Below the pieces are notes generated by a model. The model was not told the DNA's origin. It was given only the letters and a program-made list of their open reading frames with translations, and did no database searches. A stretch of DNA of 64,000 nt from Isochrysis galbana (Eukaryota > Haptophyta > Isochrysidales > Isochrysidaceae), in the NCBI GenBank assembly GCA_018136815.1, contig CM030934.1, positions 4,413,587-4,477,586 of the forward strand. The letters are read 5' to 3'. Shown one piece after another: positions 21,226 through 32,592 of the stretch. The position numbers were made by a program, and so were the translations under genes. Every line of letters starts with the position of its first letter. Positions within the stretch are counted from its first letter, which is position 1.

Positions 21226-22651
21226 TGCGTCTTGGTGCCTGAAGCGAACGAGCCGGGGAGGGTAGAGAAAGGGGGAGGGAGGGTGGGGGGTTCGACGGCC
21301 GGGGCGCGGGAGTGCTGCAGCAAAGCAGTGAGGCGCGGGGGTGAAAGCCCCCCTTACTTTAGTACTCTAAAGCTGGTAGATCAGTAGAACAATATTGTCG
21401 TAGATATGTTACCCCCCAGGAGCTAGGAGCCAACGCCCTCCAGGAGCTACCGGGGGCCCCCGAGAGCTATCGGGGGGAAATTTTGTCCGATCGCCAACAG
21501 CCTCACCGAGAGCTACCGGGGAGGACCGAGACAATCTCTGACCCACGACCCGGGCCCCTTTTTAGTGCACGAGGGGAGGCGCCGCAAGGCAGGTTGTTGA
21601 AGGGTAGAAGAGGAGCGTGAAGGCGTGGTGCGTGGTGGCATAGCACGATACTAGGCCACGCGTGGGGCGAGAATATTAAAAGGTTTTTTTTCTTCTCTCC
21701 CTCCCCTTTTTTTTTTTTTTTTGCTCCTCTCCGTGGCTCGCTCTCCTTTCTCTCCCCCCCCCCTCGTCAAGCGGGGTTGTGCGCGTCGCTCATGAGTGCC
21801 ACTCATGCATGGGGATGCATCGGGGCGGCCTAAGGCTTTTACAGCCTGCTAGATGGGATGGCAGGGTGGAATGCTTGCTGAGCGCGCATTCGAAAGCGCT
21901 GGCTCACCTTAAGCAGTCCTCACCAGACGCACGTCAACTATCGTTAAAACGATAGGGTCCTGGAGCGCGCGCCGCTCCCCTCCTCCTCCTCCTTTGCCGC
22001 CACCCCCGCCGCGACGGACGATCGGGCCAAGCTCGACAACGCTCGCACTCGAAGCGCCCGCGAGCGGGCGCTCCCCCGACCCAGGTGCGCACGAGACTCG
22101 TCCCGTGCCGACCCTCGACAGCCATGCACCAGCAAGGCCACTATGCCCAGCATGGCCACCACAGCCACAGCCCCCAACTCCTCCCAGCCACTCAAGGCCA
22201 CCCGGCAACTGTGACAAGCCGGCTCAGAGCCGCACCCCATAGGGAAAGCTGCAAGGCTGGGCTTCTACACCGCCGCGACACTGACCTCGTGCAACAGCAC
22301 GAGGCACAGGCCTGGCCAGACCCCTCTCCAACCCCATGGGGGGAACAGCCAAGCTGGTGCGTAGCAATGTCTACACCAGGGGAACGAACTGGCTGACCAC
22401 CTTACGTTGAGAGATCCCCGAGATGCGAACGATGCGTGATGCAAAGCGCAGTATGCAGAGCTTGCGTTCTGCAAATATGTTACGATCGGCAATGAACACA
22501 TATACCTTGCTTTCCAGCTTCTAGCCTTTAGCAAATGTTGGTTGTGCTATTGCAAATGGATGGTTGGAGATTTGAGGTCAGGGATGCAGAGAAACTCGGG
22601 TACCGAACGCAACACAATAGGGGCTCTCATCCACTTCCCTCATGTCTCGAC
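21226..22651. other. Intergenic stretch between WBP4-like and TVP38-like genes
   Basis: No convincing gene is seen. It contains a diverged piece of the palindrome-rich element (21405-21532), T-rich and CT-rich runs near 21685-21770, and a repeat at 21936-21980. Confidence 0.5.
21405..21532 (+). repeat. Diverged fragment of the palindrome-rich TIR element
   Basis: GTTACCCCCCAGGAG, GAGCCAACGCC, GAGAGCTATCGGGGGGAAAT, GATCGCCAACAGCC and GAGAGCTACCGGGG occur in the same order as in the left arm of the element at 31671-31813. Confidence 0.75.
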
Positions 22652-22817
22652 CTCGATTTGTGCGCTATCAAGGAGCGGGAGCACCGACCTTCGGCCTTGA
22701 GTGCCACTCATGCACTCCCGTTGAGGGCCGCTACCTCGATTTGTGCGCTATCAAGGAGCGGGAGCACCGACCTTCGGCCTTGAGTGCCACTCATGCACTC
22801 CCGTTGAGGGCCGCTAC
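22652..22817. repeat. Tandem duplication, 83 bp x 2
   Basis: The unit starting CTCGATTTGTGCGCTATCAA and ending GAGGGCCGCTAC occurs twice without a spacer (22652-22734 and 22735-22817), with no difference seen. The second unit lies inside the TVP38-like coding end, and the stop codon of that gene falls in the first unit. Confidence 0.9.
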
Positions 22818-23544
22818 CTCGTGCTTCCTCCATCATGGCCTCCGCTTCAATATGTCGAAGTTCTCGCCTGGTGACGACCCCTCCGTACACCCCCAATAGT
22901 ATCAGCATGATCGCAGCTAGAGTCAAGGATATTGTGTGCCAAAAGGATGCCTCACTGATGCCATCGTCACCGATGCCTCTAGCAGCCGTGCCAAGGGTCA
23001 CAAATTCCAAGGTTGTATACACCTCCACAACAAAGAGCGCAGCAATAAACGCTGGCCAACGCACCCCCAGGAGACCGAAGCCATAATTTTTCAATACGAT
23101 TGGTATATAAGAGGCGCGAACCAAAAAGCAGAGGCGGATTGGATCGCGCGATACCGCTCGTTCCATGGCCTTCAGCAGCTTCATGTTTCTCAGCCGTCTG
23201 CTGCAAGTCTGCCTGCCACACCTCTGCCCGATGAAGAATGAAGCGAGTGAGCCGAGCACTTTGCCGGTGTAGACGATGATAAATGCTCTTCCGAAGCCGA
23301 AAACGTAGGCCGCCAGCAACTCTACCGGTGTGGAGGGTAGGAGAAACACAATCCATGTGGCAATCATGAGCGAGGAGGCAAGAGCGAGTGTGAGGGGTGC
23401 CGCATCCCGCCACCGCTCCGCGTAATCCTCGAGCCCTGTGAATGCCTTGGACCATGCGTCATGTGCGATGACGACCAGCCCAACAGTGAACAGCGCCAGT
23501 ACGGCCAACGTGCCCACCAGTATGTGCGGCCTACCCACACCCAT
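22708..23544 (-). CDS. TVP38/TMEM64 (DedA/VTT-domain) membrane protein
   Basis: A single 278-residue frame from ATG 23544. Hydrophobic spans lie at about residues 8-27, 48-68, 75-100, 150-180 and 200-225. The VTT signature is visible in FLLPSTPVELLAAYVFGFGR, then GKVLGSLASFFIGQRCGR, and in RASYIPIVLKNYGFGLLGVR. Family members are Golgi or ER membrane proteins tied to membrane traffic and lipid scrambling. The activity here is inferred only from the fold. The last 35 or so codons lie in an 83-bp tandem duplication, so the present C-terminus may be recent. A 300-bp dispersed repeat sits about 100 bp upstream of the start codon. Confidence 0.85.
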   Translation of the reverse strand: MGVGRPHILVGTLAVLALFTVGLVVIAHDAWSKAFTGLEDYAERWRDAAPLTLALASSLMIATWIVFLLPSTPVELLAAYVFGFGRAFIIVYTGKVLGSLASFFIGQRCGRQTCSRRLRNMKLLKAMERAVSRDPIRLCFLVRASYIPIVLKNYGFGLLGVRWPAFIAALFVVEVYTTLEFVTLGTAARGIGDDGISEASFWHTISLTLAAIMLILLGVYGGVVTRRELRHIEAEAMMEEARGSGPQRECMSGTQGRRSVLPLLDSAQIEVAALNGSA

Positions 23545-23644
23545 CGACTGCCGCCCGCGGGATGCGACCCCTCTTTTCTTTTAATATAGAGTTCACACTA
23601 GCTGATAGCTGTGATCTCCAAATCATCGTCCCTTCTGCCTCCTC

Positions 23645-23949
23645 GTTAGAACTTATAGCGTCATATGACATCTTGTTAGCTAGCATTCCTAGCCACATAC
23701 ACCGGACGAGCCATACGCCAACCGCGCACACCCCCATCGCGGGGTAGGGGCTCCGTTGCCGTCGAAGGGCTTCGGTCCCGCAGCACTAAGGTTATATTAA
23801 CACAACAATAAAACTCTGACGCTCCCCCATCGCCAAAGGCGAAACCCTGATTCTCCCAATCGTTGCCATTCCCGAGTTCCCGAGAAAGGTACAAGCTTAC
23901 CTTCAAGGTTGAAATGTGCTCAAGCGTCAAAGACATAGGCCAGCAACAA
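23645..23949 (+). repeat. 300-bp dispersed repeat, copy 1 (other copy 58195-58511)
   Basis: GTTAGAACTTATAGCGTC through GACATAGGCCAGCAA is shared with the second site at about 90 percent identity by eye, with small indels (for example in the GTTGCCGTCGAAGGGC block). There is no coding signal. It resembles a short interspersed or terminal element and lies in the upstream region of the TVP38-like gene. Confidence 0.85.
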
Positions 23950-24737
23950 TTCTTCGCCTAAGTCGGCGGCATCCAAACCTGTAACATTCCTGCGTCGTTG
24001 TCGTTGTGGGTCAATGTACCCGCTTCACTATAAGTAAAAGGGGGGGGGGGCTGAGCTACTCTCGGGAGTTTTTTTTTCGCGTTTCAAGTGAATCTCAGAA
24101 CTACGGTGGCGGCCGCCCCGGTCGGAGGGTTGCCGAGGCTGCCGGTCACCTCGGAGGCCACCATGCCACGCTCAGGTGTGCGCCGCCCTCCCACACCCCC
24201 TGGGAGTCCTGCGGCCGTTCCTCCTTGCACCCGGCGGGCCCACACGCCTCTGGGGCTTGGTTCGCGCATGCGCGCTCGCACCCCGCAGGGGGGGGGGGGC
24301 TACAACCCTACTAGTATATAGTATAGCGCTGCTGCTCGTATTTCGAGCTCCAATGATTGGCGAACGTCTCGGAGCGCCGCACGCCTCAGCTCGCGCCGCC
24401 TGCAGCAGCCCTTGCAGCCTCGCAATCTCTGCCTCGGCCTCGCCCAGAGGGTCGCCTCTCATGGCCACCTCGGGGTGGGGGGCGGGGAGGGCAGGGGAGA
24501 GGGCCTGCCACCGGCCACCGGCCGGGCACCACGTTGAGTCTTTTGGTGAACTTCGACGTCGTTGTAAAATATATTATACTCTTGATACTATGATTACTGG
24601 GCGACGGAGCGAGGCGACGGGAGCACGCATGCGGGAGGGGAATTCGTGGCAACGGGGGGGCTCACCCGATGCGGAAAAAAAACGACGAACTTATATTTCT
24701 CACGCCCTTTTACGAAGAGTTTCCAAACCTATCTGCT
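23950..24737. other. Intergenic stretch
   Basis: It is GC-rich, with homopolymer runs (poly(G) near 24041 and 24290) and short overlapping ORFs on both strands. No family is recognised. Confidence 0.5.
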
Positions 24738-25217
24738 TACCCATGAGCCATGAGATCAACCAGAGGTTCGAAGAAATCATTCGAAACGATAAGGTTGATC
24801 CTCAGCGCGGCGTCGACAATGCGATTAAATTTGCGGAGGTGCTCGCGGAGACTCGTTTCCGCGTAGAGAACCACGAGCTAGGTCGGTCGGCGCTCTCGTG
24901 TGTCAATCTCTGCCAACGGTACCTTAGCCCTTACGAACAGGCCCGGGTGAGGCGTCATCAATCCCGGACCTCGACGAAGCAAACTGTGGCTAGCGTACCG
25001 ACTAAGGCGGATGTGGAGACTTCCGCGTGGATCTGGCCAAGGAACGCTACCCGTCGATGTGGGCACTCATCGAGCCTTACATGGGCCGTTGGTGCAAGGC
25101 AACCCTCATGCTCGTCGGCGACTACTCCGACGAGTACGACAAGATCCCAGTCCCAAAGACCAGATACATTGGAGAGCAGGCCGCCCTCGCGTACCTCTGC
25201 ATGGAATACATCATGGC

Positions 25218-25317
25218 NNNNNNNNNNNNNNNNNNNNNNNNNNNNNNNNNNNNNNNNNNNNNNNNNNNNNNNNNNNNNNNNNNNNNNNNNNNNNNNNNNN
25301 NNNNNNNNNNNNNNNNN
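25218..25317. other. Assembly gap (100 N)
   Basis: Exactly 100 N lie within the Gag part of the Copia relic. The round size suggests a gap of unknown true length. Confidence 0.98.
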
Positions 25318-26087
25318 TCAAGGATGACACGGATGCCATCAAGAAGGCCTATGAGGCGGGCTTCAAGGCTGGCCAAGGTGGGCGTGGAGGTGGTAGGAGC
25401 AACAACAACAAGGACAAGAAGCCTTGCTCCCACTGCGACCGCATGCACACGGGCATCTGCTGGTCCAACCCCGACACCGCGCACTTGATCGATTGGGACA
25501 AGGTGCCGGAGGGCCTCCAAGCCAAGATCAAGGCCAACCTCTATGATGCCAAGATGAAGAAGGAAAACAAGCAAAGTGGTGGACGCCTCACCTTCACCTG
25601 CAACAAGATCTGTGCAACCACGACCAAGAACACCGAGGATGATGCGTTACGCATCCTCATCGACTCGGGCGCCACCGGGGCGGACTACTTCAACGACATC
25701 AGCTTCTTCCCTTACGGCGTGGATGAGACGCGCACGGACATGGTTGAGGTGGCAAGTGGCAAGGCAATCAAGACTTGGGGCACCGGCACCGCCAAGTTCC
25801 TTGCACTTGTGCGCCCCCAAGCCGGTGCACCCCTTGGATGGCATGTGGTCGAGAAGCCCGACGCATCATTTGGTCCATTCAAACGCAACATGCTCTCCAC
25901 CCACAAGGCGTGCTCACGCAATGATGATATGAAGTGCATCATGGGCAAGGTGAATGGCTTTGAACTTCCGGGAGGTGCATTCATGCCTTTCACCATGGGT
26001 GACGACTCCCAAGGCTTCTATGTGGATGTACGGCCCATCCCCAAGGGCGAGACGACCAAGGCGTACTCGCTTGGACCGTACACCACC

Positions 26088-26173
26088 GACAAGCACAAGG
26101 ACATGCACGCCACGCATGAGGAGGCAAACCGACAAGCACAAGGACATGCACGCCACGCATGAGGAGGCAAAGG
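26088..26173 (+). repeat. 43-bp tandem duplication that shifts the Pol frame
   Basis: GACAAGCACAAGGACATGCA ... GAGGAGGCAAA occurs at 26088-26130 and 26131-26173 with two differences at the end. As 43 is not a multiple of three, the downstream integrase is moved to another frame. Confidence 0.95.
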
Positions 26174-26838
26174 AGATTTGGCGCGCGCGACTTGGATCGC
26201 CTAGCGATGATCGCCTCCGCCGCCTGCCGGACTACTCCGTCGACGTGCCCGCCAACCTCAAGCGCCTTCAAGCAAGGAAGGCGGAAGACGTCAACGAGGT
26301 CGCGCTCAAGGCCAATGCGCAACGTCGACCCGGAGGCGGAGGAGGAGGACCATGGATGACAAGCGCCGTCGGGGACGTTATCACCAACGACATCCTCACT
26401 ATGCCTTGCCGCAGCGTGCTCACGGGCTACAAGTACGTGGACGTGTTCTACGACGTCTTCTCCGGCCTCGTGTTCGCGTATCCCATGCGCTTCAAGTCGG
26501 AGCATCCAACGATGTTGCAGCGCTTCTTGGCGGACACGCAAGGGTTCTTCATCGTGAAGCGCTTGCACTCGGACAATGAGCCCGTGCTCAAGAGCGACAA
26601 GGTGCAAGAGATTTGCGATAGCAACTTGATCCGCAAGCAAGAGAGCAACCCGTACGAGCCGTGGGGCAACCCTGCGGAAATCGCGGTCAAGTTGCTCGAG
26701 CGCACCATGCGTCCATTGCTCCTGGGGTGCAATGCACCTTCATCGACGAGAAGCCAATCAAGGAAGTGGGACGCGCCATCCCACTAGGTGAGACCCTCCG
26801 CTACAAGCGCGACGGCATCCGCAAGTCACGCATGTACG

Positions 26839-27000
26839 TGCGAGGACCATGGATGACAAGCGCCGTTGGGGACGTCATCACCAACGACATCGTGAAGCGC
26901 TTGCACTCGGACAATGAGCCCGTGCTCAAGAGCGACAAGGTAGGGTCTCACCTAGTGGGATGGCGCGTCCCACTTCCTTGATCGGCTTCTCGTCGACAAC
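26839..27000. repeat. Shuffled internal copies of the Copia relic
   Basis: Segment 26842-26890 copies 26348-26391 (ACCATGGATGACAAGCGCCG ... ACGACATC). Segment 26891-26941 copies 26554-26603 (GTGAAGCGCTTGCACTCGGA). Segment 26955-26998 is the reverse complement of 26742-26786 (GTCGACGAGAAGCC ... CGCCATCCCAC). Confidence 0.9.
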
Positions 27001-27051
27001 GGACGCCATGCAACTCGTACCTCGGCAAGTTCACCGTGGCATTTAGCGAAA

Positions 27052-27116
27052 TGAATCCTCAATCTTGACTTGGTCAATTTTCAACCTTAGAAATTAAAAT
27101 AGCTGTTTGACCGTCC
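27052..27116 (+). repeat. Dispersed repeat, copy 3 of 3
   Basis: AATCCTCAATCTTGACTTGG ... CAACCTTAGAAATTAAAATA ... CTGTTTGACCGTCC matches 7376-7440 and the inverse of 1581-1657. A partial second TGTTTGACCGCCCTACC follows at about 27138. Confidence 0.6.
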
Positions 27117-27381
27117 TACTATTAGTTAAAAAGCCACTGTTTGACCGCCCTACCAATTCCCCCTCCTCTATTTGTTATCAAGTGCTAATCAAGAGCCATT
27201 CAACACTCCACAGCCACATCCATATGCACACATGCCGTGCGATCGCGTTCCCCGGAGGGTGGGGAGGGCAGGAGGCGCCTCCCCATTGACTCCTATTATA
27301 ACAATAGTTGCCAAGTAAGGAAGGTAGAAGATGTCAACGAGGTCGCGCTCAAGGTTCCCATACAAACATGTGGGGATGCCA

Positions 27382-30300
27382 TCACGTGTACAAACTTGGG
27401 CAAAAAACCACATCACGAACAAGTAACTTTCGAGCCTCCTCGCAATTAGCTTGCAGCTCCTCGTTTCCAACCACCTTCGCAGCATCAATGAGTTGGCGTA
27501 AGAGTTCTTCTAACCGGTGCAAGGCGCGAATGATTGACCCCTCGTAAGCATCGGTCATGCGACAAAGTTCAGCAAACTTAGCACCTTTACACCAATCGTA
27601 AACGATGTCCACGAGACCGGTAGCGAAACGGGCGATGTACTCGTCGACATCAACAGGCAACTTGGCTTCAAGGACGACGGTGGCAATGCGCCTAGCCATT
27701 TCTCGAAGCTTCTCCACAGGCTGCCTCATGCTATGTTCCCGGATGAGAGCAATCGGATCCTCTTTCTTCCCGTCTTTCCCTTTTGCATTGCTAAATCCAT
27801 GCTCTGCCACAAGGCAAGAAAGCAATGCTGCTAGCCGTGCAGGCTCAAGTTCCTAACATGTAGAAATGTAGACATGGAGGGGCGAGAGCTATGTCGAATA
27901 GGCAATATATCAACGTGGCGGAACGGCTGAGAAGGACGGGCCTAAAATGAGCAAACGCACCTGAAAAGTTCCGGCAAATACTAATTCGGTGATGAGTAAT
28001 TCGTCGGAGGTGCTCACCTGAGGAAGTCGAGGCCTACATCACGAATACTAATAAAGGCAAGACGGCAACCACTTGAGCAGGTCTGTACCGTACCCCCAAT
28101 GACTGTGATGAAGCGTGGTGCAACGAGGCTTACTATTACCTCACACGCCACTCGGCCCTTGTTGCCTATGACGCCATCCTCAGAGAGATGGCCTAAGCGA
28201 CGCAGGACTCGTCGCATACCCCGAAGCTCTTCTTTCATCAAGGCGACTTGCCCCTCTTTGATTTGCCTCCGAACTATCTTCTCCTCGTCTTCCACTATGC
28301 GACGTCGTCGAAGTATGGCAAGGGCATCGTGTAGTTCGGTTTGCATAAGCTTGTCGTCGGCCAAGCGGGCCTGTGCAAATGCGCGAACAAGGTTGAGGCT
28401 ATGGTCCTAGAGAAAGTTCCATGACATCATACATCGATCTCACCTGAACACTTTCAAGCTTGCGCAGAAGCTTGGCGACAGCCTCCTTGTCCTTCTCGAT
28501 CTTGAGATCCTCGAGCGGGTGAAGCTGTGGCATACCATCGGGAAAGCGGCGTTCGACTTCGCGTAGTACCTTGAGAACAGAATATCGGCCATCGGCAGAG
28601 CGGAGGTCTTTCGGTAAGGAGACACGTACCGATGAGAGAGATTCCATCTCCGCCAATCCAAGCGTCACAACATGCGGCTCGGCATTATCAGAATCTCGTG
28701 CGGGCTCAGGTGATCCGCCCCTCTCAACGGCCTGCAGGGCGTCGGGTTCACAGCGGAGCAAAACATCTACCTCGTACTCAGAGGCGTCCCCAAGGGGATC
28801 TGACTTGCCACTCTTTCCTGAGCGAGCCTCGTGCCGCTTGAAGGAAATGATGACGCCCCAGCCCCATTCCGCCGTGTCCTCGCTTTTGCCCTCTTGTAGA
28901 TCTCTCAAGCTTGTAGCTTTATTCGACGGCACTCCAAATTGCGCTAGCCTTCCCGGCTGAAGGAACTGCACCGAGGCAGATGGACGCGTCACATGCGGAC
29001 GCAACTGGGCGCGCAGCACCCTCTCTTGGACAAGTAAAGCATTTAACTCCACTACACGGCTCTCGTTTGGCACAGCAAGATCTGCCGAGGAAAGAAGCGC
29101 GAGGAGCTCGCGCTGCCGCTTCTCAAGATCAGGACGGGCTTGCTGGAGTTGAAAGGTGTAAAATGACTTTTGGATCAGCATCTCAATGTCAGCCGTCTCG
29201 ACGCGAACGCAGTTGAGCAGCATGTTGTAGGATAAATGAAAGCGGGATGTCAATCTATCCGCTGCACCACAGAGCATCTCGCGGACCTGCATTGTCAACA
29301 AGCGTTCTGTGAGTGTTGTGGAGACATAATATTAAATCCATCCATGGCATCAACGGACAGCAAGCACACCTTGGCCAGATCGGTTTTCTCGTCCACCATC
29401 GTGATGACAGTCCCTCGAGCGTCAAGCCCTCGTCGTCCAGCCCGCCCGCTCATCTGGATATATTCGCCTGATGAAAGGTACCGGAATTGGCTGCCATCGA
29501 ACTTAGAGAGATCAGCAAAAATGACCGTCTTCGCGGGCATGTTCAAGCCCATCGCAAAAGTCTCTGTCGCGAATAACAGCTTCACTAGATTCTCCTGCCG
29601 GATACCAGACATATGACACTGAAGTAAGCACGTGCCACACTTTGGCGGAAGCGGGTGCTGTCGTGACCACACGCAAGCAAGACCATATCCATGTATACGG
29701 GGTGCACATGTGATGCGTGCGTTTCTTCCGAGTCGCTAGAAGCCATCACACCTGGAAGAGGATCTCGACGAGCTCCTTGAGCAATGGCAAGAGCCCTGAG
29801 TGGTGGACTGCGATGCCTCGCTGAAGAAGCGGCAACATCGATTCGACTTGTGGTAGCTTCTGGTCATCATCTGATAGTGTCTGCACTGCGTTCTCATAAA
29901 TGGCCGTGATATTTTGGCGCTCCACGTCGGATGTCAGCTCGAGTGAGCTCATCTCCTCTGCTAGCCTCTCGACGATCTTCTTCCCGAAGGCAAAGACAAT
30001 CAGCGGCTCCATGCCCATCGACACGACGGTTCGGACTAACTTGAAGCAGTCAGAAGGACCTCGGCTGCCACCACCACGACCACCTCGACTGCCGCCTCCC
30101 CGGCCGCCGCCGCGGGCCGACTTGGCTGCGGCAGCCTTTGCGGTGTTCGCTGTAGCACGCTCAAAGCCCGAAGGCTTGAATTGACCTCGCTCGTCGACGA
30201 CAAGGTGGAAGCCCGTAGATCCAGCGCCAAACATGTAGTGATGCAATGGTGTCGGTCGGTAGTCGGTGTACACGACATGGCAAGGTTGCGAGTGTAGATG

Positions 30301-31424
30301 AGCGATCCACTCCGCAAATTGGAGGGCGTTAGGAATTGTCGCAGACAAGAAGACATATCGCACAGAGTGAGGCAATAAAATCATGACTTCTTCCCACACA
30401 ACCCCGCGCTCCTTGTCACGCATGTAGTGAACCTCATCGAAGATGACCCACTTGACCTCACGCATCACCTAAGAGCAAGGTCGACCCAAAGACTGTCCAT
30501 ACTACAATGTGGGTGCAGCAGGTCCAACGTGTGTTCACGTCAATCAACCCAGCATGTACACCTCGTACTTACCTCTGAGCCCCGATAAAGCATCGAGCGT
30601 AGGATTTCAGTAGTCATCACCAGGCAGGAAGCGTCCACATTGATGGTATAATCACCTTGCATGCAGCACAGTGGTTTGGTCATGAGCATCATCTTCTTCG
30701 AAGGGTTAATTCAGCCATATGACCTCGGACAAGGGCAAAATTGCGGCTTGTAAGGCATATTTAGCCCAGGCATGTAGCAAGAGGGGCGAGCAGCTAGGTG
30801 TTGAAACAGCGTATCCAAGAGCGGGAGCGTGCCTGTCATCAGTCCTACATCACCAAAGTCCTCCTGAAGCTCACGGAATTTTTGATTTGATAGCGCCTTA
30901 ATTGGCGATGTGTAGATGACGCGCTGCTTATCACGTAATGAGACGGCGATGGCGTACTCAGCGCAGACTGTTTTCCCTGCCGAGGTGTGCGCTGAGACTA
31001 AGACTGATTCCTCACGCTCGATGCAGTTCACCGCCGCCTGCTGGAAAGGGTCCAGCTTGAAGGGGTACTCTCGGGCTGGCTTCTTGGTGCTCTGCGGTAG
31101 ACGAACCATCTCCTCGGTGGGAGGGACCCCAGGAGGCATTGCGACTTCGTGCTTACAAGCCTTATGACCAAGGCCATCATAGGGCATCTCACTCTCCTCA
31201 TCCCCTCCCGCCTTCGTAGGCAGCGAATCGTTGGTCTGCACAACCTCGTTGGGCTGACGACCAAGGCGCATCCGCTTTGCGTCAGTTGCTGTCCGCTCAG
31301 CCGGCGGCCACGTCGCCTCTGCGTGCGCTTCACGCGGCTTGGGTGCGGCCGCTGATTCGTCCTCCTTCGCTGATCGTTTCGAGCCGAATGAGGCGAAGAG
31401 ATCAGAGTCATCAAAGGCGTCCAT
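27382..31424 (-). CDS. MTR4: MTR4/SKIV2L2-type DExH RNA helicase of the nuclear exosome, eight exons
   Basis: Exons are 31424-30833, 30655-30573, 30468-29752, 29594-29370, 29286-28444, 28406-28140, 28017-27961 and 27852-27382. They total 3255 nt (1084 residues) with frame kept throughout. All introns are GT-AG except intron 1, which starts with GC. Motifs are SAHTSAGKT (Walker A), [23 protein letters not shown] (DEVH), LSATIPN and [11 protein letters not shown], plus the MTR4 C-terminus [17 protein letters not shown]. Start and end ([21 protein letters not shown]) fit MTR4 rather than cytoplasmic SKI2. MTR4 unwinds and feeds RNA to the nuclear exosome, as part of TRAMP-like complexes. Oddity: an Arg/Gly-rich insert ([18 protein letters not shown]) sits before the second RecA domain. 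Confidence 0.94.
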
Positions 31425-31693
31425 TATGGCACCCGCGCCCCTCCCGAGCGCGCGCGCGCGGCCCCCCGCTCTGCTTTACACGTCGCCGTCCACTCCTCTC
31501 CCGTTTCCTCGTTGAAGCGCTGCTGATACGGCTCGGGCGTCCTAAACTCTTTACTGCCGAGGCATCCATTTATAACGCGATTGAGAGCTGTTTTTTGCAA
31601 CATTCGCGACCGCCTCGTCTCCTGCCAAGAATCTTCCAGTGCGTCAGAGTTTTCTTGTTGTGTGTGTATATGTTACCCCCCAGGAGCCAACGC

Positions 31694-31733
31694 CCCCCGA
31701 TAGCTATCGGGGGCCCCCGATAGCTATCGGGGG
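31694..31733. repeat. Two tandem perfect 20-bp palindromes
   Basis: CCCCCGATAGCTATCGGGGG occurs at 31694-31713 and again at 31714-31733. Single or variant copies are near 31790-31812, 31855-31935 and 33448-33580. Each could form a strong hairpin. Confidence 0.95.
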
Positions 31734-31969
31734 GAATTTTTTTCCCGATCGCCAACAGCCCCCCCGAGAGCTACCGGGGGACCGAGAAAATCCCCCGAGA
31801 GCTATCGGGGGATTTTTTATGCCCCGGGGAGCTATCGCGTTTTAAGGCGGGCCCCCGTTTGCTATCGGGGGCGAAAGATTGCCCCCGTTTGCTATCGGGG
31901 GGAAACGACGGCCCCCAGTAGCTATCGGGGGCCGTCCTCGAGCCCCCAGGCGCTCGAGCCCCCAGGCGC

Positions 31970-32568
<599 letters not shown>

Positions 32569-32592
32569 GGGGGGGGCAAAGAGAAGAGAGGC

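Larger units (their letters stand above)
24741..26787 (+). pseudogene. Broken Gag-Pol reading frame of the Copia-like relic
   Basis: Segment 1 (to about 24950) reads Gag-like sequence. A second frame (25000-25217) reads DLAKERYPSMWALIEPYMGR and enters the 100-N gap. Segment 3 (25318-26130) holds the knuckle and protease. Segment 4 (26131-26787) holds GAG-pre-integrase and integrase, one frame over because of the duplication at 26088-26173. After the integrase Glu block the frame degrades (GCNAPSSTRSQSRKW). Polymerase domains are absent, so it cannot be autonomous. Confidence 0.8.
24738..27000 (+). mobile_element. Copia-like LTR retrotransposon relic (Gag, protease, GAG-pre-integrase, integrase)
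   Basis: Domains run in Copia order: a Gag-like start (MSHEINQRFEEIIRNDKVD, 24741 on) and, after an assembly gap, a zinc knuckle (CSHCDRMHTGIC). The aspartic protease active site is ILIDSGAT. A GAG-pre-integrase block (EIWRARLGSPSDDRLRRLPD) and an rve integrase core (YVDVFYDVFSGLVFAYPMRF ... RLHSDNEP ... NPAEIAVKLLERTM) follow. No reverse transcriptase or RNase H follows and no LTRs were identified. The reading frame is broken by a 43-bp duplication, and the tail is made of shuffled pieces of the same element. Confidence 0.85.

Noticed and set aside
31671-31935. CRISPR array (regularly repeated palindromic units)
   Set aside because: The units are not separated by unique spacers of constant length and the window is eukaryotic; the palindromes belong to a mobile-element arm.
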